NCBI RefSeq assembly: GCF_003626575.1
Contig: NZ_RBDY01000022.1
Span: 48,040 to 112,039, forward strand
Reading direction: 5' to 3'
From: Streptomyces radicis
GTDB taxonomy: Bacteria > Actinomycetota > Actinomycetes > Streptomycetales > Streptomycetaceae
DNA: 64,000 nucleotides
A program made the translations under genes and the position numbers. The first letter of the stretch is position 1. Each line of letters starts with the position of its first letter. The notes under the pieces are model-generated. The model did not search any database. It was not told the DNA's origin and worked only from the letters and a program-made list of their open reading frames with translations. Below are positions 59,901 through 64,000 of the stretch, one piece after another.

Positions 59901-61229
59901 GGGAGCGCCGGGTCGGTGAACGTGGTGCGCCGGGGCCCGGCCACCGAGCAGCAGACCCGCTTCGCGTCCCTGCACCTCCGGCACGCCGAGCCCCAGGTCT
60001 TCAACGTGGCCCTGCGGATCACCTTCTCCGGCGGTCTCGACACCGAGGCCCTCGGCACCGCGCTTCGCGAGCTGACGGCGCGCCATGAGTCGTTGCGCAC
60101 CCGCCTGGTGAGGGAGGACACCGGCTCGTGGCGGCAGGAGGTCCTGGAGCCCCGCCCCGTCGACCTGCCCGTCGACGACCTCACCTCGCTGCCGGAGGCG
60201 GAGCGGGCGGCGCGGGTGGACCGACTCGCCCTGGAGGCGGCGGACAGGCCGCTCGACCCGTTCGAGGGGGACGTTCTCGCCCTCCGCCTGCTGCGCGTGG
60301 CCGCCGACACGTGGGTGCTGCTGCTGGTGACGCACCACTGCACGTGCGACGGGTGGGCCCTGACGGTGCTGCTGAAGGAGCTCTCCGCGCTCTACCGCGC
60401 GGCGGTCGACGGGACGGACCACGGGCTGCCGTCCGAGCCTCCGCAACAGGTGGAGTACGCGCGCTGGCAGGCCGAGCACGCGAGGGCGACGGGTCCGCGC
60501 CGAACGGACCACTGGCTCGAGGAGTTGGCGGACGCGCCCTTCACGGCCGACCTGCCCGTCGACCGGCCCAGGCCTGAGGCGCTGAGCGGCCGGGGCGGGG
60601 TCGTCGCGTTCACCGTGCCCGCCGAGGTCCGCTCGGCGGTGGAACGGCTGGCCGTCCGACGGGCGACCACGCCCTTCGTGGTGACCGCGGCGGCGCTCGG
60701 CCGGATGCTCGCCGAGAAGGCGGAGCAGGCGGACGTGCTGCTGAACATCTCGTACGCGGGCAGGGAGAGCCGCGCGTTCGAGTCGCTGGTGGGCTGCACG
60801 GCCACCGGCTTCGCGCTGCGGGTGCGCGACGCCCGCGCGGGTTCGTTCGCCGGGCTGACCGACCGGGTCGCCCGCTCGGTCGTGGCGGGGATGGAGCACG
60901 CCATGCCGCCGCGCCAGGTGGCCCCCGCCATGCGGGAACGCAGGGGCGTGAACATGCCGGACGCCCTGCCGTTCGGCCTCGCCTACGAGAGCTCGCTCGA
61001 CACCGGGATCGACCTGCCGGGGGTGACCACCGTGGTCGAGGACATCGCCCCGGCCGCGTCAAGGGCGGAGTTCATCATGGTGCTCACCCCGGCCGGGGAC
61101 ACCCTGACGGGCGCCGTGGAGTACTCGGCCGACCTGTGGGACCGGGAGACGATCGAGGCGTGGGCCGACGAGTATGTGGGGCTCCTGAGGGACGGCGCCG
61201 GGGAGGAGCCAGGCGAGGAGCCCGGCTGA
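53973..61229 (+). CDS. hybrid NRPS: aminotransferase-luciferase-like monooxygenase-C-A-PCP-C
   Basis: 2418 residues. An N-terminal helix (about 1-35) probably docks to the PKS. AMT, about 105-510: class III PLP aminotransferase, Lys347 in YGKLIGGGFPIG. MOX, about 550-905: flavin luciferase-like domain (MPERHFNSFGGLFPNPVVLA). C1, about 923-1350, with HHIVVDA instead of HHxxxDG. A, about 1370-1875: YTSGSTGVPKG, NIYGPTE, GRADDQVKIRGFRVEPEE, NGKLDR. PCP, about 1905-1975: Ser1935 in LGGHSI. C2, about 1990-2410: HHCTCDG, intact. AMT plus MOX after a non-reducing KS-AT-ACP is the microginin/puwainaphycin logic for making a 3-amino-2-hydroxy acyl group. No thioesterase, reductase or epimerase follows. 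Product release is unexplained. Confidence 0.93.
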   Translation: MTDQESLTRALDRDLAAMAGLTRRITEQLDAARPAPSTDPEAERPTAHGPRVEIAPGSGMVRATSPRTQREHLDDLVRRYTSRTAASKRLAQRHRRRLADSRAVVGFRRSTKEMLYPVAAERAAGARIEDIDGNVYTDITMGFGVLLFGHDPDFVREAVNEHLSRGIRLGPRSVETGEAAELLAELTGLERVAFANSGTEANAAAIRLARAATGRDRIVTFQGAYHGHADQVLGRVAGRGAAARTVPVSRGVPHSAVAELSVLSYGSEEALHAIERDAGRIAAVVVEPVQSRDPSLRPVEFVRRLRDVTSRHGIVLLFDEMLTGFRSALRGAQELYGVTPDLATYGKLIGGGFPIGAIAGRADIMDGVDGGYWTYGDDSAPPVDTTFFGGTYLQHPVSMTAARAVLTRLKEQGPGLQERLNARTTELATGLDAFFEAEEFPLRIRWFGSQFRFEHHADMELLYYHLMLRGVHVWEWRNFFLSTAHTDGDIEHVAEAVRGSLRELREAGFFPARTAPRTAPVARSTPGPTPTPAATPSPTPAPTPAPTPVTGTARRADFGLYFFGDYPEDGDRPDEGAGPREGRYELLMEAARFADAHGFGSLWMPERHFNSFGGLFPNPVVLAAALARETERIRLNAGSVVLPLHDPVRVAEEWSMADNLSGGRVGLGVASGWNADDFVFFPDRFGRHRQEMYDLLDQVRTLWRGDALRRATGDGEREIRLFPRPVQQAPPLYTAVVANPESYELAARHDLGIVTNLMTQDIDRLRDNIARYRKARARHGLDPDAGRVAVLLHTYLGEDHETARAEAFAPMARYMRASLALFSGVANSLGLGTDPRSLGEDDLEVLFRRAYGRYCDQRALIGDVDSVLPVADAVADAGADEIVALVDFGVTPEQLRAGLPRLDALRRRHRSRRAPEPSSAAPLSPGQERIWFLERLLPGRTAYNEVKAIRLRGPLDTCALRAALRRLVARHEGLRTVFLPAGESAVQRATDTGEPDFDVVDGSGRPEAAVLDVLAAESARRFDLARGPLFVSRLVRTGAAEHVLVMSFHHIVVDAASAAVLSRDLSALYRAERDGTRAELPALTWSYADYARERRAADDGSDTARDLAHWTRTLGGDLPVLALPTDRPRPARMTSEGRAAFHFLDPELSERVREVGRGHRATLFMTLVAGWAAMLRRVTGQEDVIVGVPVSERPRRADDLVGFFVNTLALRVDLSGDPGFATLLGRVRGVALDAYDHAGTPFERVVRALAPPRGTDRTPVFQTCAEFQSEEPFCFDLPDIEATPLDAGPDKALTDLTVYFTDLPDGIRCHLEYNADLFDPGTVDGFFAVFRDVLDAATAAPLTPLSSLAPAVAEGDEVPERWERGPVRQVADTTVHAWVARRAAERPGHPAVVAGGAVLTYGELDERAERLAAALLAHHPGGAPGQAVAVWLPRSADLVVALLAVWKAGCAYVPLDPSLGAARAAQVIAESRARAVISDLAEAEVLRLPPSVAVVGPDAAAPGGGAGAASDASGGSPACVVYTSGSTGVPKGVVLTHRGLVDLCGWHHGRFAFGGGDRSAAVCGQGFDATLLEIWPALTAGGTVVVADEAVRKDPLALARWYADRDIAFSILPTALGEQLLRLPAAEQPPLRHLLLGGEQLRVRPRPEAPYETVNIYGPTEVTVLCVAGTVPPPLTHRSAAGDADDLIALGRPVANVRLRVVDESDKPVRVGAVGELLVSGPGVAAGYLHRPDLTAERFMNAPGDGPDGPHYRTGDLVRWTAEGRLAFVGRADDQVKIRGFRVEPEEVAQTLGRLDGVRRAAVVGRRGESGETVLDAHVVPIAPVGDDARQQRALAARLARELSDRLPEYMVPRAWSVLGELPLTANGKLDRARLPRAGLRVAPDEAAATGAAATEAAAASARGARLRELWAAELDLAPRDVDPDASLFHLGGHSITAMRLVNRFREEWGVEYPLSRLYQEPTLRAVTEYLTGAGSGSAGSVNVVRRGPATEQQTRFASLHLRHAEPQVFNVALRITFSGGLDTEALGTALRELTARHESLRTRLVREDTGSWRQEVLEPRPVDLPVDDLTSLPEAERAARVDRLALEAADRPLDPFEGDVLALRLLRVAADTWVLLLVTHHCTCDGWALTVLLKELSALYRAAVDGTDHGLPSEPPQQVEYARWQAEHARATGPRRTDHWLEELADAPFTADLPVDRPRPEALSGRGGVVAFTVPAEVRSAVERLAVRRATTPFVVTAAALGRMLAEKAEQADVLLNISYAGRESRAFESLVGCTATGFALRVRDARAGSFAGLTDRVARSVVAGMEHAMPPRQVAPAMRERRGVNMPDALPFGLAYESSLDTGIDLPGVTTVVEDIAPAASRAEFIMVLTPAGDTLTGAVEYSADLWDRETIEAWADEYVGLLRDGAGEEPGEEPG

Positions 61230-61279
61230 GGCGCGGACGACCGGGCGGGCCCGGACGAACAGCTGGCGCCTGGGGACCT

Positions 61280-61295
61280 CCCCCGCGGTCGGGGG
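61280..61295. terminator. possible terminator between NRPS and convergent lyase
   Basis: A short hairpin, CCCCCG-CGGT-CGGGGG, in the 90 bases between the two convergent stops, followed by another GC-rich stem. No T tract; tentative. Confidence 0.35.
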
Positions 61296-61319
61296 CGCGC
61301 TGCCGGGGGGCGCGCGCCG

Positions 61320-63475
61320 TCAGATGTGGTCGCCGACGAGCGCAAGGCACTGGATGACGGCGAGGCCGTACTGGGCGCTGGCGTTGGTGGAGAGCCGGGC
61401 CTCGTTGACGGGGTTGAGCACAGCGGTCCCCTCGACGCGCTCGGCCGTGAAGGGGTGGTTCTCGGGGTAGCCCGCGTGGCCGGTGCGCAGCTCCTGCCAG
61501 GCGCGGGCGGCGAGCGCGTCGTCGTCGAGCCGCACGGCCGCGTAGGCGATGGCCCGTGAGTACGCCTGGCGCAGGTTGAGGCTGCCCCATGACGATCCGG
61601 TCTCCTCGCGCTGCTGGTCCGCGGTGGAGTTGTAGAGGCGGCAGAACCTGATCCACTGGGCGTGGACCTGCTCGTCGTCGATCAGCTGGAGCAGCTCGGT
61701 CATCAGCTCCATGAGCCCGAACACCGAGCTGAGGCTGCCGATGCTGACGCTCGGCTCGGACGGGCCGGTGAAGCGGCCGTTCTCCAGGTTGTAGGTGACA
61801 TTGCCGCCCTGGGCCCACGCGTTGGGCAGCGCGGCGATGGTGGTGGCGCCGTTGATCAGCTTGGTGTGGGCGATCTCGTCGCCGCCTCGCTCCCACTCCG
61901 TCAGCCAGGCCAGGGCCAGCGCGCCCCAGTCGGTGCTCTTGCCGAGGGGGAGCGCCGCGGGATCCGGGTCGAACGGCTCGTCGGCCAGCTTGCGCCCCGG
62001 GTCGAGCACCAGGAACGACCGGTCGGCGTCGATGAGTTCGTGGAGCACGTCGCCGACCCGCTCGTCGGCGGTGAGGAAGTAGTAGAAGCGCCGGTATCCC
62101 GCGTTGCTGATCCGCACCTGCTTGGCGCTGTCGCCCCAGTGCTGCACGCCGTGGTGCGTGCCGAGGCCCTTCCACTCGCCCAGGTGGTACATGTCCACCT
62201 CGCCGGTGTGGCGCGTCATGGCCTCGGCGAAGCGGAACGCCGTCGCGTCCCCGGTGCGCAGGTAGTGGTACCACAGCCACAGGTCCGTGGACAGCTCGGA
62301 GTTGTCCCACGCGTAGCCGCCGACGTCGTAGGGCCACCTGTGGCGGGTGCCGTCGTAGTCGTGCATGACGTCGCCGTAGTCCCAGAAGCCGTACCAGGAA
62401 CGCTGGTCGACCTCCTCGACATAGTGGCTGTGCATGAACGCGAGGTTGTCCTCGAGCCGCTCCTTCGCCGCGTCGGAGCGGTCCACCGGGGCCCAGGAGC
62501 CGAACACCCCGGCGCTGTGGTGGTGTTCCGGGCCGCTCGCCAGGAGCGGCGGGGCGGCGACGGCGTCGGCGAGCGCGGAGAAGCGCTCGGCCGTGGGGGT
62601 CGCCTCAAGAGCCCAGAAGGCCAGCTCCGTCGTCCGCACCACCCCGTAGGGGGTCCCGAACTCCGGCTCGTAGTCCTCGTAGGTGATCTCAAGGCCCTCC
62701 AGCTGCTCCTCGAACGTGTCCTGGCCCAGGCCGTCGTGGTAGAAGCGCAGGTCCATCGACCCGGCGCGCGGGGACCACATCCACACCGTCGCCTGCGCGG
62801 TGTCCGTGGCGGCCCCGGTGATCTCGAGCTCGGTGGGGTGCAGCTGCCAGAAGTTCCGCATGCCGAACGCGAGTCCCCCGCTGGGCGACCCCACATAGGC
62901 GAGCCCTCGCGCGCGCCGCCCGCCGTCGGCGCGCGGCCAAGAGTGTCCGCGCTCGGTCCGCTTGTGGATCTCGAAGCCCTGCGCGTTCAGCTGGTGCAGG
63001 CTGTAGTCGCCGAACGACGGTATGTACGCCAGGCGCGTGGTGACCCGCTGGTCCCAGGTGCTGGGGTCCGGCGTCGCCTGCCCCGCGCGCTGGGCCGCGC
63101 GCACGGCCTCGCCCGGGTCACGGCGCAGCCCGCTCAGGCCGCGCACGGCCTCGGCCAGCACGCCCTCGCCCTGCCCGGCGAACCGGATGTGCCGGTCGTA
63201 GGGCTCGTCGCGCATCGGAACGTCGAACCGCACGCCGAGGCCGTTGACGAAGTCCCGCTCCGTGTCGCCGTCGTAGACGAACGTGTGCACCATGCGGACC
63301 GCGTCGGAGCCCGCGTAGAGGTAGAAGCGGACCGTGAAGGGCAGCCACGCGCGGCGGTCCTTCCTGTGCTTGCCCTCGACCTTGACGACGGCGCGCACCG
63401 GGCCCTCCTGCTCGACCGTGACCTCGTCGATCGAGCTGGTGAACCACTGGGTGCTGACCCTGTCGGGGCGATCGG
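61320..63475 (-). pseudogene. exo-rhamnogalacturonan-lyase-like protein, 5' end lost to an IS
   Basis: About 718 residues of a large polysaccharide-lyase-like protein (PcRGLX/PL26 type): FTVRFYLYAGSDAVRMVHTF, VTTRLAYIPSFGDYSLHQLN, WMWSPRAGSMDLRFYHDGLG, GFWDYGDVMHDYDGTRHRWP, LWLWYHYLRTGD, HTGEVDMYHLGEWKGLGTHH, ending ALVGDHI. Trp/Tyr-rich barrel repeats fit a catalytic toroid. Coding similarity stops at about 63475, where antisense IS1380 sequence begins, so the start codon, any signal peptide and the N-terminal domain are missing. The upstream part of this frame is not lyase. It is probably non-functional. The original substrate is inferred to be pectic rhamnogalacturonan. Confidence 0.75.
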
Positions 63476-63880
63476 TGCTCGCGGCGTCCTGGTCCTGGCG
63501 CCCTCCGAGAAGCAGGACGCTGCCGCGACCTGGAAGAAGACGTTCGGCCACCACCCGCTGACGGGGTTCGTCGACCACGGCCGCGGCGGGTCCGGCGAGC
63601 CGGTCGTGGGCCTGCTGCGGCCCGGCAACGCCGGCTCCAACACCGCCGCCGACCACACCGGGGCCACCAGACTGGCTCTGGCCCAGCTGCCGAAGCGGCT
63701 GCGGCGCGGACGGCAGACGCTGATCCGCACCGACTCCGGCGGCGGCACCCACGAGTTCGTCGCCTGACTCGCCCAGCGTGGAAGGTGGCTGTCGTACTCG
63801 GTCGGCATGACCATCACCGACGCCATCCACCAGGCCGTCCTAAAGGTCCCGGCCTCAGCCTGGACACCGGCCGTGAGCGT
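63473..63880 (+). mobile_element. IS1380-family transposase fragment
   Basis: The + strand reads LVLAPSEKQDAAATWKKTFG, LTGFVDHGRGGSGEPVVGLL, RPGNAGSNTAADHTGATRLA and LIRTDSGGGTHEF, the DDE core of IS1380 transposases. After HEFVA an in-frame TGA (63765-63767) replaces the expected Trp codon. The similarity then continues (LAQRGRWLSYSVGMTITDAI, VPASAWTPAV) to about 63880 and breaks off. N- and C-terminal parts are missing, so it is a dead fragment that truncates the lyase gene. Confidence 0.85.
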
Positions 63881-63938
63881 TTTCCAACCTGGCTGGTGCG
63901 GGCCGGCGTTGGGGTGGGGGTGGGGTCCGGACAGAGGT

Positions 63939-63993
63939 GAAGCTCCTGGTAGATGAGTTCACGACCAAGATCACTCGCTCGACCAGGAGCTTC
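63939..63993. mobile_element. inverted-repeat edge of another probable IS element
   Basis: GAAGCTCCTGGT (63939-63950) and ACCAGGAGCTTC (63982-63993) form a perfect 12-bp inverted repeat around 31 bases, directly after the broken IS1380 fragment and running into the window edge. It looks like the start of a second insertion sequence whose transposase lies outside. Confidence 0.45.
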
Positions 63994-64000
63994 GTCGTGC

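Noticed and set aside
61000..61229. A thioesterase at the NRPS C-terminus
   Set aside because: The last 400 residues match a condensation domain throughout; no GxSxG elbow or TE-like end is present.
61320..63830. Lyase frame starting at 63830 as a complete protein
   Set aside because: The first 118 or so codons are antisense to IS1380 transposase and have no lyase similarity.

Overview
The window is high-GC actinobacterial chromosome, almost certainly Streptomyces. The evidence is a strong GC bias at third codon positions, frequent GTG and TTG starts, several leaderless-looking starts, a WhiJ/DUF397/anti-sigma-type locus, DUF6397 and roadblock proteins, and a single TTA (bldA-type) codon found in a real gene. 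There is one tRNA gene (Pro, GGG). Several genes are broken, and there are IS remnants near the right end.

Layout. 0-9 kb holds housekeeping and conserved genes: the 3' part of a DUF3516 RNA helicase, DUF6397, a roadblock protein, a membrane desaturase, and an SNF2 helicase coupled to a SWIM protein. 9-13 kb has a secreted SGNH esterase and a GH2 beta-galactosidase with a recognisable promoter. 13-16 kb is a regulatory cassette: DUF5753-type XRE regulator, DUF397, SAM methyltransferase and a divergent RsbW-like ATPase. It is followed by a frameshifted MFS pseudogene, YbaK, TerC, a ROK regulator carrying the TTA codon, a hydrolase, and an EamA transporter behind a possible leader peptide. 21.8-25.8 kb is the xylose locus, with xylA divergent from xylB and a ROK regulator. 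26-31 kb has a broken amidase, a Pro-rich surface protein, DUF4239, a MatB-type malonyl-CoA synthetase coupled to a fused AccD/AccA carboxyltransferase, and a flavin oxidoreductase.

31.9-40.1 kb is a tightly coupled Nit1C-type (Sll0783-0787 / MSMEG_0565-0572) nitrilase operon. Many of its junctions overlap as ATGA or GTGA. It contains a drastically shortened MSMEG_0570 protein, a flavoprotein, an amidohydrolase, the Sll0783 homologue, a radical SAM protein with odd cysteine spacing, a GNAT-AIRS fusion, one intact nitrilase, a second nitrilase-fold protein with two catalytic residues replaced, and a glycosyltransferase. A 165-bp MITE-like element abuts the end of the operon. 40.3-46.2 kb has an orphan response regulator and a five-gene Opp/Nik-type ABC importer whose promoter carries a palindrome with Nur-box geometry (a nickel-uptake candidate). 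It is followed by an acetylxylan esterase and a lipase maturation factor.

49.3-61.2 kb, immediately after tRNA-Pro and its terminator, is the most novel part. It is a three-gene, translationally coupled operon of MFS exporter, KS-AT-ACP polyketide synthase, and a 2418-residue aminotransferase-monooxygenase-C-A-PCP-C hybrid NRPS. The domain logic (malonyl extension without reduction, then beta-amination, alpha-hydroxylation and condensation with one amino acid) predicts an alpha-hydroxy-beta-amino acyl peptide. That is the pharmacophore class of bestatin, amastatin, microginin and puwainaphycin. It has no loading domain and no thioesterase, and it ends in an extra condensation domain. The right end is a rhamnogalacturonan-lyase-like gene decapitated by an IS1380 fragment, followed by the inverted-repeat edge of another probable element.
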